Shown here: one piece after another, positions 55,501 to 58,709 of the stretch
Position numbering within the stretch: position 1 is the stretch's first letter
How the letters are laid out: every line of letters begins with the position of its first letter
NCBI GenBank assembly: GCA_026874595.1
Contig: CM049310.1
Span: 77,679,056-77,743,055 of the forward strand
Length of the DNA: 64,000 bases
Source: Sipunculus nudus
Lineage: Eukaryota; Annelida; Sipuncula; Golfingiida; Sipunculidae
Reading direction: 5' to 3'
Notes under the pieces: model-generated
The model's database searches: none
What the model was told of the DNA's origin: nothing
What the model saw: only the letters and a program-made list of their open reading frames with translations
Program-made: the position numbers and the translations under genes

Positions 55501-56157
55501 TAGGCAGGATTGAAAGTGACCAAACTAAAAGCGTACCTATGATCCTTGGTATACGTAGGCCTTTTCCTCTTAGGGATACCCCATAAGTATTAATATGGCA
55601 AGCCAGTTTACATCATTCATCTGGGCACATACAGTACTTTACAAGTAGGTATTATATTCATTGCATAGTTACAATTTGGAATTTTATGCAGAAATGCATT
55701 TTTTTTTATTTCAAAAGTAAAAAAGAACTTTAAAACATTTTTGATAAAGTCTTCATGGATTCCTTTTTTTGTTAAGCTCCTCTTTGAATGAACACCGTAT
55801 GTTCAAATGAGTTCTTTTTACCTCACAAACAGAATCAACTTTTGTTATTTTCATATTTTAATGTCTTTTACTGTACTGTAAGAGGAACACGACCTGTAGA
55901 GTCAGATAAATTCTGGATATACGAGGGAACAGCGGTAAATAGGGCTGACCCAATGGAACTGATGATGATAAAGCATAAAAAAAACATACCTCGCCACGGT
56001 TAAATCCTTTGTAATTAGGCAGACGAAGCAGTTGAATGTCACACCAATATGGAGCAACCATGGGGTTTTTGGGAGACTGACTATGAGGAAACGTGACTGG
56101 CTCGAAGGAGTGGCCTTCCACTTCCCCGGTAAACGTCAAAAGGCCGTTACTGTTCAC
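927..56157 (-). CDS. NIDO-VWD-EGF extracellular protein (VWDE-like), 15 exons, partial at both ends
   Basis: Minus-strand multi-exon gene. Exons in transcript order: 55990-56157, 52635-52808, 51245-51400, 48742-48919, 46561-46617, 44227-44471, 30234-30317, 28340-28723, 27632-27705, 18536-18602, 17683-17886, 7395-7591, 6589-6985, 3373-3604, 927-1096. They sum to 2787 bases and read through as 929 codons with no stop, and every junction phase agrees. Residues about 1-219 look like a NIDO domain (VNSNGLL, MVAPYWCDI, FRVD). Residues about 493-650 look like a VWD domain (GDPRITTFDG, GLCGNFDG). An EGF module with six cysteines spans 853-879. The architecture fits extracellular matrix or cell-surface proteins of the VWDE/MUC4-like group, probably adhesive or matrix-binding. 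The start codon and signal peptide lie beyond the 5' exon, and more EGF modules probably follow. VWDE-like is my best family call; MUC4-like is the alternative. Confidence 0.85.
1213..1622 (-). mobile_element. tRNA-derived SINE with 10-bp target duplication
   Basis: Read on the minus strand, the head is tRNA-like with an A-box-like GTCAAGTGGTTAGCG and a B box GGTTCGAACCT (about 1545-1555 on the plus strand), about 50 bases apart. AAAAGAACTT occurs at 1203-1212 and 1623-1632, exactly flanking the element, as expected of target-primed insertion. The body of about 300 bases is not coding. Confidence 0.8.
1990..2260. repeat. Degenerate tandem units of about 85 bp
   Basis: Phrases such as CTTGACCTG..CTTGGCTG and TTGCC..ATCTGA.ACAG recur three to four times with divergence. 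Non-coding, intronic. The period is hand-estimated. Confidence 0.45.
3018..3070. repeat. (TA)n microsatellite
   Basis: Uninterrupted TA run, immediately followed by a TACAGT-ended short element (3069-3232). Open frames across it (YIYIYI) are not genes. Confidence 0.95.
3069..3232. mobile_element. Short MITE-like element with TACAGT ends
   Basis: The left end TACAGTGAATCCTGTGTAA and the inverted right end TACAGTCGAGCCTCTCTGA agree at about 13 of 19 positions. It sits in a TA tract, fitting a TA target duplication. 164 bp, non-coding. A Tc1/mariner-type non-autonomous element is my inference. Confidence 0.5.
3373..3604 (-). CDS. VWDE-like exon 14: furin-type site and EGF start
   Basis: 232 bases, phase 0 in, 1 out. 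It encodes IADDYDWIADKLDEIRDMC, then VTRNRRSLETDW, then the EGF start LSCPGNCFNQGTCTNGSCVC. RNRR before Ser fits the furin rule R-x-(K/R)-R. Five of six EGF cysteines are here; the sixth is in exon 15. Acceptor TTTCAG, donor GTGAGT. Confidence 0.88.
4399..5991 (+). repeat. Dispersed repeat, near full length copy, with internal tandem units
   Basis: It starts at CAAGTGACC followed by GCTCAGCTGAC and ends CAGTCAGCTGAGCT, like the copies at 7996-8985 and 46858-48112. Inside are repeated units around 'ATATAGGTCAccATGACCTAATTTC', 'CCAAGGAGATTTGCCTA' and 'AGATTCTAGG'. Perfect AGGTCA-N3-TGACCT palindromes lie at 4715-4729 and 4870-4884. No coding sequence is apparent. Confidence 0.75.
6589..6985 (-). 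CDS. VWDE-like exon 13: post-VWD cysteine region
   Basis: 397 bases, phase 2 in, 0 out. After a split Arg it reads IRKGESYFERDPPADTP, a Cys-rich stretch STCQCRSEDDFSCAAKR, and later TDMITKSAFFVQCSSVF and IIRKCVDDIQ. The spaced cysteines after a VWD resemble the C8-like extension, though I cannot assign C8 firmly. Acceptor TTCCAG, donor GTAATA. Confidence 0.85.
7240..7263. repeat. G homopolymer
   Basis: Run of about 15 G in the intron between exons 12 and 13. Similar G or C runs occur near 299, 8737, 18841, 20930 and 40817. Confidence 0.85.
7395..7591 (-). CDS. VWDE-like exon 12: VWD domain core
   Basis: 197 bases, phase 0 in, 2 out. It encodes INMPSGRYVRVDVYSWGMN and then SGLCGNFDGSSDNDV, the diagnostic VWD 'GLCGnfdG...nD' motif, ending FINKW. 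Acceptor TTACAG, donor GTAACT. Confidence 0.9.
7996..8985 (+). repeat. Dispersed repeat copy (CAAGTGGCC...CAGTCAGCTGAGCT)
   Basis: Same start and end phrases as the 4399-5991 copy, shorter by about 0.6 kb because fewer internal units are present. It carries the CAGGTGGCGCCA phrase, degenerate TATAGGTCA units and a long G run at about 8737-8753. Confidence 0.75.
9000..10260. other. Intronic sequence with CA-rich microsatellite; no gene seen
   Basis: Part of the 10 kb intron between exons 11 and 12. A CACA-rich simple repeat covers about 9286-9350. I see no splice-flanked coding segment on either strand. Confidence 0.6.
10276..10303. repeat. Perfect 12-bp hairpin with TCGG loop
   Basis: GGCATGGTTATG, loop TCGG, then CATAACCATGCC: 12 of 12 pairs match. 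It is followed after about 18 bases by ACAAT repeats (about 10320-10340), as in a retroelement tail. Confidence 0.75.
10400..11970. other. AT-rich intron, no gene seen
   Basis: Low-complexity stretch (TATACATATA-rich at 10540-10600) within the exon 11-12 intron. No domain or repeat was recognised. Confidence 0.5.
11973..12558. repeat. Direct repeat block, copy 1
   Basis: Shares with copy 2 (12559-13290) the opening GTCAGTG, a T run and GTTAACA, then ACAATACACTA, CAATTACACAGTATAA, TGTACAGTACCAGA and a closing ACACGAATCAGAATGTCAAC. Non-coding and diverged. Confidence 0.7.
12559..13290. repeat. Direct repeat block, copy 2, just upstream of a Gypsy gag remnant
   Basis: Second diverged copy of the preceding block, about 150 bp longer through indels. 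Its end lies about 65 bp before the gag start at 13355, so the pair could be LTR or leader remnants of that retroelement. I found no matching 3' copy and no primer-binding site, so this is only a possibility. Confidence 0.6.
13355..13969 (+). pseudogene. gag remnant of the decayed Gypsy-type element
   Basis: The first piece starts MANLEELAKKLKDLQRKYDD, a short coiled-coil-like N-terminus, and runs to a stop at 13625. A second piece from 13682 contains VFGEQRSADYLYEVFLNR and KENVSLMEYS, typical of Gypsy gag capsid segments. A frame break separates them. The sequence resumes to about 14260 with a Gln-rich stretch before the zinc knuckle. Confidence 0.75.
14248..14289 (+). pseudogene. CCHC zinc knuckle of gag remnant
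   Basis: CHYCNELGHYIKEC matches C-x2-C-x4-H-x4-C exactly, the nucleic-acid-binding knuckle of retroelement nucleocapsid. It is in a different frame from the upstream gag piece. Confidence 0.85.
14641..15171 (+). pseudogene. Retroelement aspartic protease and linker remnant
   Basis: MSWFVDTGSQFTTL at 14661 onward carries the DTGS active-site triad context. A later open piece (14935-15171) has no clear motif and lies between protease and RT. Frames are broken. Confidence 0.65.
15465..16080 (+). pseudogene. Reverse transcriptase remnant (YIDD)
   Basis: Contains LKQGIITESSSAYAASIVMV, RICNDYQKLN, FPLPRIEESL, FCTLDLASAYSQVEV and FTTPFGL, the ordered RT blocks. A TAA replaces the codon after 'GIANAP' near 15852. 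YIDD lies at 15915-15926, followed by HLRSLDRAFTKLKAHGLTLK. Confidence 0.85.
16120..16455 (+). pseudogene. RNase H remnant
   Basis: MKLDLMAMVWAIGEKSSEYL, FTVFTDINSVSYFMSKSK and VQYRSGKHNQAADVVSRQ match the Ty3/Gypsy RNase H and its tail. The RT thumb and the first RNase H catalytic Asp region appear deleted just upstream. Confidence 0.8.
17010..17240 (+). pseudogene. Integrase remnant, truncated
   Basis: In shifting frames the stretch gives KPLEVLAIDFTLLEK, then VLVATDSFIKWSIAVPTK, the start of the integrase core with its first Asp. Similarity ends near 17200, before the second catalytic Asp. Confidence 0.65.
17683..17886 (-). CDS. VWDE-like exon 11: VWD domain
   Basis: 204 bases, 68 codons, phase 0/0. 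It encodes VHVRHHPCARAYVSCVCGVV, GLDACGTPSG and SITRDSGGRTFS. 'vh.R..pC.....CvCGvav..' is the third VWD segment. Acceptor ATTCAG, donor GTGAGT. Confidence 0.87.
18536..18602 (-). CDS. VWDE-like exon 10: VWD domain
   Basis: 67 bases, phase 2 in, 0 out. It completes an Arg codon, then YYSVYEVGQFMYWKSELS and VPFE. 'fDGr.Y.vyevGqFmyw' is the second VWD segment. Acceptor TTACAG, donor GTTAGT. Confidence 0.85.
18841..18851. repeat. C homopolymer
   Basis: Short C run in the exon 9-10 intron. Confidence 0.8.
19538..19914. repeat. Two-copy direct repeat around GTGTACCTGCT
   Basis: The stretches 19540-19626 and 19827-19914 share ATGTGTACCTGCT.TGAAAATT, ACTTACAG.GGAAAA and TGCCATTG.C.AAG. The spacer contains T and G runs. 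A diverged piece (GTGCTTACAGGAAAA) is at 19013-19027. Confidence 0.6.
19957..20902. repeat. Two-copy tandem repeat, unit about 470 bp
   Basis: Copy 1 spans about 19957-20416 and copy 2 about 20430-20902. Shared landmarks are TCTCTAGC..CAACAATTATCATG, AATATTTA.GGTAAATATG.AGAA, AAGTGGTTTTGATATT and GCAGTGACC.AGTTTTC. Copy 1 ends in the CAGCTGAGCT phrase, linking it to the dispersed repeat family. Confidence 0.75.
21180..23445 (+). repeat. Tandem array of about 155-bp units ending in CAGTCAGCTGAGCT
   Basis: About 13 units between 21290 and 23400, mostly spaced 143-165 bp. Unit landmarks are AATATAGGTCACCATGACC, TAATTTCAGGTTTCCAAGGA, GATTTGCCTAG, AGATTCTAGGCCT and CATCTGAC. Three units carry a perfect AGGTCA-N3-TGACCT palindrome: 21515-21529, 22030-22044 and 22486-22500. 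The right end is the same as that of the dispersed repeat copies. Confidence 0.85.
24265..24830 (+). pseudogene. ORF1 remnant with SGNH-hydrolase-like motifs
   Basis: The open piece begins MSAEIKPPFDSAVGDDVTDL, with an acidic stretch, then VTVFGDSIIKNINSASLIA, an SGNH block I (GDS). After a frame change near 24530 it reads HIGTNNVTLISPSANYEKL, equivalent to block III (GxND, here GTNN). The last piece, QLNLNKKGYK, matches the block V region but without the catalytic His. CR1-group ORF1 esterases have this layout. Clearly inactive here. Confidence 0.65.
25008..25200 (+). pseudogene. APE-type endonuclease remnant of the LINE
   Basis: LSIIHLNVRSLLP followed by EVTGLFESSKVHIVYLSETW and LDSTISDS matches the N-terminal half of LINE AP endonucleases, including the 'N-x-R-S' and 'SETWL' motifs (catalytic Asn and Glu region). 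Internal stops and frame changes are present, and the catalytic C-terminal half is absent. Confidence 0.75.
25223..25960 (+). pseudogene. LINE region between endonuclease and RT
   Basis: Contains WRDEFLTICNKHAPLKTFRV and NPWITRHFQQLIYRRERAE, then in another frame SFTADELNEYFTSIGEKL. These are standard landmarks preceding the RT in CR1/jockey elements. The piece ends LLGDAAEFLTTSLTHTF; RT motifs A-E do not follow. Confidence 0.7.
26273..26559. mobile_element. Possible TACAGT...ACTGTA element inserted in the LINE
   Basis: A 287-bp segment bounded by TACAGT and ACTGTA interrupts the LINE tail and contains repeated CGGATTGT.AAG phrases. Beyond the six terminal bases the ends share little, so this is tentative. 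Confidence 0.35.
26580..26790 (+). pseudogene. C-terminal tail of LINE RT ORF
   Basis: FSYLFKNFTFTCDVHQYYTR, then LPKPRTEILKKI and KNANNLKSF, ending in a stop. The run 'H.Y.TR...l..Prte..kksf...a.lWn.LP...k.a.nLksFK' is the familiar end of CR1-like ORF2. Confidence 0.7.
27632..27705 (-). CDS. VWDE-like exon 9: start of VWD domain, GC donor
   Basis: 74 bases, phase 0 in, 2 out. It encodes TEVRDRAVAICRSSGDP then RITTFDG. 'GDPhittFDG' marks the N-terminal strand of VWD domains. The donor is GATGGCAG followed by GCAAGT, so the intron begins with GC. No nearby GT would keep the frame and match exon 10. Confidence 0.85.
28340..28723 (-). CDS. VWDE-like exon 8: inter-domain region before VWD
   Basis: 384 bases, 128 codons, phase 0/0, the longest open exon apart from exon 13. 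It encodes VVHSMTPPNLFRVNEYSLDP at the start and FWHRYKIPDLV at the end, with four cysteines. I recognise no named domain; it sits where VWDE-type proteins carry extra beta-rich sequence before the VWD. Acceptor TTTCAG, donor GTAAAT. Confidence 0.85.
28724..30233. other. Intron 7-8 with (TA)n at 29457-29505; no gene seen
   Basis: 1510-bp AT-rich intron. Apart from the TA microsatellite I see no repeat family or coding segment. Confidence 0.6.
30234..30317 (-). CDS. VWDE-like exon 7
   Basis: 84 bases, 28 codons, phase 0/0. It encodes ISCEVKTFVGQVFSRTYRSK then TSYFLGIQ. The start 'ISCEV' is the expected continuation of the exon 6 beta-sandwich (second Cys of the pair). Acceptor CCTCAG, donor GTATGA. 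It follows the largest intron (13.9 kb), which holds the 34.2-43.3 kb LTR element. Confidence 0.82.
30862..31147 (-). mobile_element. SINE with B box and 12-bp target duplication
   Basis: GTGTAATAACTG is present at 30850-30861 and 31148-31159, directly flanking the element. On the minus strand a B box GGTTCGATCCC lies about 30 bases from the 5' end, within CGACCCGGGTTCGATCCCAG. That is too close to the end for a full tRNA head, so the A-box part seems lost. A GACT repeat at 30861-30873 would be the 3' tail. Confidence 0.75.
31200..31620. repeat. Region of diverged TTTTACCC/GGGTTAA motifs
   Basis: Short direct and inverted pieces such as GGTAAAACCT (31588) and GGTAAAACCTGC (34206) link this region with the left flank of the LTR element. 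Function unknown. Confidence 0.4.
31621..34220. mobile_element. 2.6-kb non-coding segment with diverged terminal inverted repeats
   Basis: The left arm (31621-31755) and the inverted right arm (34090-34220) share GGTTTTA, GGGTATAAC, GTTTGCGAC.AA, multiple GGCCCG/GGGCC words and AGGCCCGGTT in the same order. The interior is AT-rich with no convincing coding sequence. A non-autonomous DNA element is inferred; the arms are too diverged for certainty. Confidence 0.45.
34226..34881 (+). repeat. 5' LTR
   Basis: TG...CA ended. It contains a long (TA)n run (about 34732-34776) that is shorter in the 3' LTR, which explains nearly all of the 49-bp size difference. AATAAA at 34794-34799 could be the polyadenylation signal; the 3' LTR has GATAAA there. 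Confidence 0.93.
34887..34905 (+). promoter_or_regulatory. Probable primer-binding site
   Basis: TGGCGCAGCCAGCAGGATT begins five bases after the 5' LTR. The TGG start fits pairing with a tRNA CCA end. I did not identify which tRNA. Confidence 0.6.
35733..36600 (+). pseudogene. gag of the LTR element, frameshifted
   Basis: It starts MSGEGSEAGNFQQFAQAFTE about 850 bp after the LTR, with a Gypsy capsid-like segment (FTGTALNTGDLTLKEWLDEV, FAPKEFLNSLSSQF). The frame is lost near 36285, continues in another frame (LELTKLELAHEGRPFKEM), meets a stop near 36514, then gives the zinc knuckle CTFCKRGGHKKENC at 36541-36582 (C-x2-C-x4-H-x4-C). Confidence 0.85.
36690..37055 (+). pseudogene. Aspartic protease domain of pol
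   Basis: VATVDIGSVTTGCILDTGAE then TSLMPVSFF contains the DTGAETS active-site motif near residue 41. A TAG ends the frame at 37053, and a linker piece follows in other frames (37067-37276). Confidence 0.85.
37334..38720 (+). pseudogene. Reverse transcriptase domain of pol, broken
   Basis: The linker is followed by DVIPHKINLRDENPI and LPYRRIRLMR, then after a frame step MLDRGIIRKSVSPYASPVVL, LCIDYRKLNAKTVPDAFPLP and FSSLDLAHGYFQI. A stop at 38140 replaces the residue before GL in the 'tPfGL' block. YLDD lies at 38254-38265. The thumb region continues with LNGKKCNFFQEQVLYLGHIV and DLRSFHGLASYYRRFIPHFA, to a stop at 38718. Confidence 0.92.
38700..39263 (+). pseudogene. RNase H domain of pol
   Basis: After the stop at 38718 comes VDASLLGLGACISQYDEKGE and PIAYASRDPRLAEEHYPDYS, then KLELLALKLTVTEKFKEYL, IVYTNNNPLAHL and RPGRLNKCADALSRCP. 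Asp (VDAS) and Glu (KLELLAL) are kept. The third acidic position is YTNNNPL where TDNNPL is usual, so a catalytic Asp is replaced by Asn. Confidence 0.88.
39340..40777 (+). pseudogene. Integrase of pol with D-D-35-D core
   Basis: The zinc-binding HHCC segment is present (AHDKWGHQGIFKTL...NNCFAC). Core residues are D at 39688 (LAIDSLKL), D at 39865 (HSDQGRNF) and, exactly 35 residues later, D at 39973 (PQADRFNQTL) where Glu is expected. A frame step near 40055 leads to YNSTPHRVTGIPPFTLMFGQ and the C-terminal region. Another step leads to the Pro-rich end RRSERSTRGIHSNPYHLP, stopping at 40777. Confidence 0.9.
41118..41774 (+). CDS. Extra 3' ORF with SGNH/GDSL-hydrolase-like domain
   Basis: 218 codons, open throughout, about 340 bp after pol and ahead of the 3' LTR, where env-like genes sit in some LTR elements. 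VVLFGHSFFKRLK matches SGNH block I (Ser kept, Asp replaced by His), GGLSYDRV block II (Gly), VIDLGTNDL block III (GxND complete) and LRGAHLTSMGEQ block V (His kept, preceding Asp replaced by Arg). SGNH proteins are esterases or acetylhydrolases. A one-base shift near 41768 would extend it to a stop at about 41820. An alternative Met lies at 41190. The role in the element is unknown. Confidence 0.8.
   Translation: MSVKRGLHPPHPVSHGWLTIISSIMAYAHTSTPAFGRRKTVVLFGHSFFKRLKAQCVTRGIYPEQLLATEAEVHIEGYGGLSYDRVQDKAGWYLRKMIGRGLDVLVIDLGTNDLCHPDITPTVLLQKVQEFIALLKQQHIYPKRIVVLPILKRTHMGHYPNQILDVEVFNKMVEQFNTLLYGSLANYPTIQIWSQESYNHSEYLRGAHLTSMGEQHLG
41821..42735. other. Non-coding 3' region of the LTR element
   Basis: About 0.9 kb AT-rich sequence between the SGNH ORF and the 3' LTR. 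A weak purine-rich stretch, GGCAGGGTAGGA, lies immediately before the LTR (42724-42735) and may be the polypurine tract. Confidence 0.55.
42736..43342 (+). repeat. 3' LTR
   Basis: Same ends as the 5' LTR; about 97% alike by hand outside the TA run. It has fewer TA units (about 43231-43240) and GATAAA in place of AATAAA. Confidence 0.93.
44227..44471 (-). CDS. VWDE-like exon 6: beta-sandwich/linker region
   Basis: 245 bases, phase 1 in, 0 out. It encodes HTPPLAEGSCPDLVGPVV, FTCVVAPLTRN, VVRAQFFINGDPVG and ends RRGLNQR. The pattern of a Cys pair with 'vraqFfiNG.pvg' suggests an Ig/FN3-like beta-sandwich between the NIDO and VWD domains. An N-glycosylation sequon (NIT) is present. Acceptor CTGCAG, donor GTAAGA. 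Confidence 0.85.
46312..46361. repeat. (TA)n microsatellite
   Basis: TA run in the exon 5-6 intron, about 200 bp below exon 5. Reading frames across it are artefacts. Confidence 0.95.
46561..46617 (-). CDS. VWDE-like exon 5: short linker exon
   Basis: 57 bases, phase 1 in and 1 out, completing a split His codon and encoding SKNCQPHQVYDDSRRMCK. Donor GTAAGT, acceptor TTATAG. It has no recognised domain and carries two cysteines. It is accepted because both splice sites and both phases fit exons 4 and 6 exactly. Confidence 0.8.
46858..48112 (+). repeat. Dispersed repeat copy, near full length
   Basis: Begins with AAATGACCAAGGGGTCAGAATG and GCTAAGCTGACCAGGAAGAC, and closes with a degenerate CTATCAGTAAGTTGATCT. 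Internal units of roughly 300-370 bp repeat 'AGGTGGCGCCACCAGTCTGC', 'ATGATCAATNTGCATGC' and 'GGGTAACAGAGACCTAA'. Confidence 0.75.
48742..48919 (-). CDS. VWDE-like exon 4: NIDO domain end
   Basis: 178 bases, phase 0 in, phase 1 out. It encodes AGINSGHS, FYMLPGALRADVLQVA, NSNVGITGRYIFRVDQTRI and GCVQI. 'LPGs...SNvG..GrwvFRVD' is the classic NIDO C-terminal block. Donor AAATAC then GTGAGT. Confidence 0.88.
48920..51244. other. Intron 3-4; no repeat or gene recognised
   Basis: 2325-bp intron. I saw no splice-bounded coding segment, retroelement motif or tandem repeat. Confidence 0.5.
51245..51400 (-). CDS. VWDE-like exon 3: NIDO domain
   Basis: 156 bases, 52 codons, phase 0/0. It starts ENTFQVVLVTDNQSTFVLFNY (the NIDO 'nTFQvvL.TDg..Sfv.f.Y' strand) and ends GLIDDPSSNKNAM before a GTAAAG donor. 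A 37-base stretch including this 3' end recurs inverted at 59357-59393. Confidence 0.88.
52475..52516. repeat. (TA)n microsatellite
   Basis: TA run about 120 bp downstream (in transcript direction) of exon 2. Confidence 0.95.
52635..52808 (-). CDS. VWDE-like exon 2: NIDO domain
   Basis: 174 bases, 58 codons, phase 0/0. It opens VYYRETTDELELHRAG and closes with TYYQKDGEFTKRPN. The pattern 'vyYRETtd' directly after the acidic end of exon 1, followed by 'YIVTWDRVTYY', is the usual core of a NIDO domain. Donor is GTAAAG. Confidence 0.85.
53137..53878. mobile_element. Foldback/MITE-like element made of TTGGT/ACCAA motifs
   Basis: The ends CACTTTAAAAACAG (53137-53150) and, inverted, CACTCAAAAAACAG (53865-53878) match at 12 of 14. 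The interior has dozens of TTGGTT, GACCAAT and AACCAATTT words in both orientations, including a perfect 20-bp palindrome TTGGTCAAATATTTGACCAA at 53152-53171. A tRNA-related SINE piece appears nested in the middle. Confidence 0.65.
53400..53640 (+). mobile_element. tRNA-related SINE fragment nested in the foldback element
   Basis: A B box GGTTCGATTCC is at 53464-53474, followed by GATCGGGCTGAATTTTGTGC. It interrupts the TTGGT/ACCAA pattern, which resumes near 53635. Exact borders and target duplications were not found. Confidence 0.5.
54841..55235. repeat. Tandem repeat, unit about 147 bp, two to three copies
   Basis: AATCGAACTTTGGCGAGATA at 54950 and AATCGAACTCCGGCGAGATA at 55097. CTCTGACCT..TTAAAT and CTCCGACCTTACTAAAT recur at the same spacing. 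It ends in a GACGGACGGACGG stretch, like the other dispersed repeats. Confidence 0.65.
55990..56157 (-). CDS. VWDE-like exon 1 (first detected): NIDO domain start
   Basis: 168 bases, 56 codons, phase 0 at both ends. Acceptor reads CTTAACAG before GTGAACAG; donor reads GGCGAG then GTATGT. It encodes VNSNGLLTFTGE, FPHSQSPKNPMVAPYWCDI and ends NRGE. 'VNSNG' and 'MVAPYWCDI' are typical of NIDO domains. The protein must start in an exon further upstream because the NIDO N-terminal strands and a signal peptide are missing. Confidence 0.85.
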
Positions 56158-56948
56158 CTGTTAAGAGAAACAAACAAACAAAAAATACTACTTCTTAAGC
56201 ATTTCTTCTGTATCGTAAACGTTGCTGATCACACACAGGTATATAAAGTAAAATATTACTGTAGTATTAAAATGGTACCGTATTTATTCATTTATTATAT
56301 TTTATAACAATATATTTTTACAGGATAGTTCATTCAGAAATCGCGGCTTTTCAGGTCCTGCTACAATTTAAAACGTATGACAAAATTAACACAAAGACAT
56401 TAGTACAATATAGAAGTTAAAAACATGTATAACATATATAGAGTACATAAATAATCGAAAAATTAAATATATCTGATGACTACATATAATCTATCGGCAA
56501 AAGCTAAAGTTTTAACATGGAAAAATAGTATCCGTATATGAGAACGTACACTTAAATAATTATTTCATGTAGGATAAAGAAGTCCAATTTACGAATGACT
56601 TAGGTTGGACATATGTTATCAAAGATATATTTCATCTGGAATTGATTTGGCCGTGGTGTATTAGCGCACAAATAAAACCTTATCGGATTCCACCCATTGC
56701 AAAGTGTCAGATATACCCCAAAGATAATAGTAATATAATAATAAGAATAATTTATACACTTGATACCGCGCCATCTTCCAGCACTCAGTGTTGCTCAGGA
56801 GCGCCTTACAATAACGTGAACATTTTAAGTTTTAATTTAAATAAGAGATTAAAATACTAAAAAGTGTGAGAATTGACTTTAAGAGTCTGTAAGATGGCTG
56901 CCATTATAAATGGCCATAGAAACACATTTAAGTTGTCATTTCCAACTA

Positions 56949-57206
56949 ACATAAGGATGCCCTTTCATTTGGTGACAGTTCTGAGGTAAAAGAAGATACA
57001 CATGCAGTAAGGTCAAGGTCAATGTCAAATTTAGCAGAAAAATGCAAAACCTCTTTTAATTTCATTTTTTTTTTCCCAACAAAGTGTTATAAAATCATAC
57101 TTGAAAGAGTCATTTTCATTTGACATAAGAATGCCCGTTCATTTGGTTACACTTCTGAGGCCATAAAAGGTACATATTATGCATTAAGATCAAGGTCAAT
57201 CTTAAG
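56949..57206. repeat. Two-copy direct repeat, period about 175 bp
   Basis: ACATAAGGATGCCCTTTCAT and ACATAAGAATGCCCGTTCAT, then TTGGT.ACA.TTCTGAGG, TACA.AT..GCA.TAAG and TCAAGGTCAAT at matching offsets. Confidence 0.65.
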
Positions 57207-57257
57207 CTTGGAAGAGAAAAAGCAACACTGGCCATCATATGGCAGGTTCTTGCACGA

Positions 57258-57447
57258 AATGAGCATGTGGAAGAAGAAGCAGCTAGCCTACCAAAATCTG
57301 CATGACAACATAAACATATAGTCTATATTTCTTCTGCTGAACGGCCAAAATCTGTTGCTGCAGAGGTTACTGATGCATTATTTTACACAGACACTTTGCT
57401 AGTACAACATGTAATACAAAGTAGTTTAAAACTGTTTATTGTAACAT
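57258..57447 (+). pseudogene. Coding-like fragment, unrecognised
   Basis: In one frame it reads NEHVEEEAASLPKSA, a TGA, then QHKHIVYISSAERPKSVAAE and VTDALFYTDTLLVQHV, to a TAA. Composition is more protein-like than its surroundings, but I do not recognise a family. It may be chance or a decayed gene piece. Confidence 0.25.
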
Positions 57448-58183
57448 AAAAACGGACAATTTGTACAGACATGGGTAATAGTAATAAACAATTACAGCTT
57501 TTAATGTCATAGTAATAGTAATAGACTAAACAATTTGAGCTGTATTAGCCTCTAGACTCATACTAGTACTACAATCACTCAAATAAACTCATATTACAAG
57601 CACACGTACAAAATAGTTAACTTATGTACATATTCCTTTGAAATTATTCTGTTAATACTTGTCTGTTATTTGAGAGTACCAATTTTGAAACATCTTTGAT
57701 TATGTTGATTTAAATTTGAAAATGTAATGAACATGTTTTCACAATTGAATTTATTTGACTGTATATCACAAGAATATAAATTACATGACCGTTAAGGTTT
57801 TATTATTTGACAACTGATACCTTGATATCAATTGATTAGATCCTTTTATGTACAAAATTTAAAGTACAAAATTGTTTGGTATCAAATTTATTATAAAAGT
57901 GATTAAAAAATATATATATATTTTCTGTATACATGGTTAAACTTTTAATATCTCTCAACATTCCTAAATTGACGATAAGTTTCTTATCCAAAGCCGGTTT
58001 TGACACAGTAAATTTGGATATTGACAGTGTAAGAACATTTCTCACCTCTAAATAATTGGAAATGATAAAGATATTATAGCAGTGAAGAAGGACATGCCTG
58101 ATTAAATAGTCTCATCCATGTTACCATTATTGTAAAGTTTACCACCTCTTTGTTCACACACAAGATGTCAAATGCAATGGAAT

Positions 58184-58265
58184 AACAAGTGACCCAAGGG
58201 TCATGACGCTCAGCAGACTAGGAAGACATTCACAGAAGGAATTTTATCATCTGAATGCTCTTGAA
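58184..58265 (+). repeat. Truncated start of the dispersed repeat
   Basis: AACAAGTGACCCAAGGGTCA, GACGCTCAGCAGACTAGGAA and GAATTTTATCATCTGAATGC match the left ends of the copies at 4399 and 46858, then similarity stops. Confidence 0.7.
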
Positions 58266-58467
58266 TCTCCCCTGAGATGACGGGATGGAAACCATCCGTC
58301 CTAGTGCTCATCAGAATCGCACAACCAACAGCAACTAACAACTTGGCAGTTATATGTTTTTTTATTATATTTCCCCTGTAATATGGAGCATATGACGAAG
58401 AATCCTGTGCGCTTCGAAAGCTCGTGTGTTAAAAACAAATTAGTCTGTCTGAAAGGCGTCACTCTTC

Positions 58468-58469
<2 letters not shown>

Positions 58470-58523
<54 letters not shown>

Positions 58524-58660
58524 AAAACCTGTCTAATCCGGACAGTCAAGGGACTAACATATTTTGTCCTTAATGGCCAGGTGTCCTTATGAGGCAGGTT
58601 TGTAATAAAATGTAACGGAAATACATATATTTCAGAAAATATCTTTATTACCATGCATTG

Positions 58661-58708
<48 letters not shown>
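58470..58708. repeat. Two (TA)n runs around a GTAAAACCTGTC repeat
   Basis: TA runs at 58470-58521 and 58662-58708 flank a 140-bp segment that starts GTAAAACCTGTCTAATCCGG and resembles the short element at 3069-3232 in its association with TA tracts. Confidence 0.6.
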
Positions 58709-58709
<1 letters not shown>

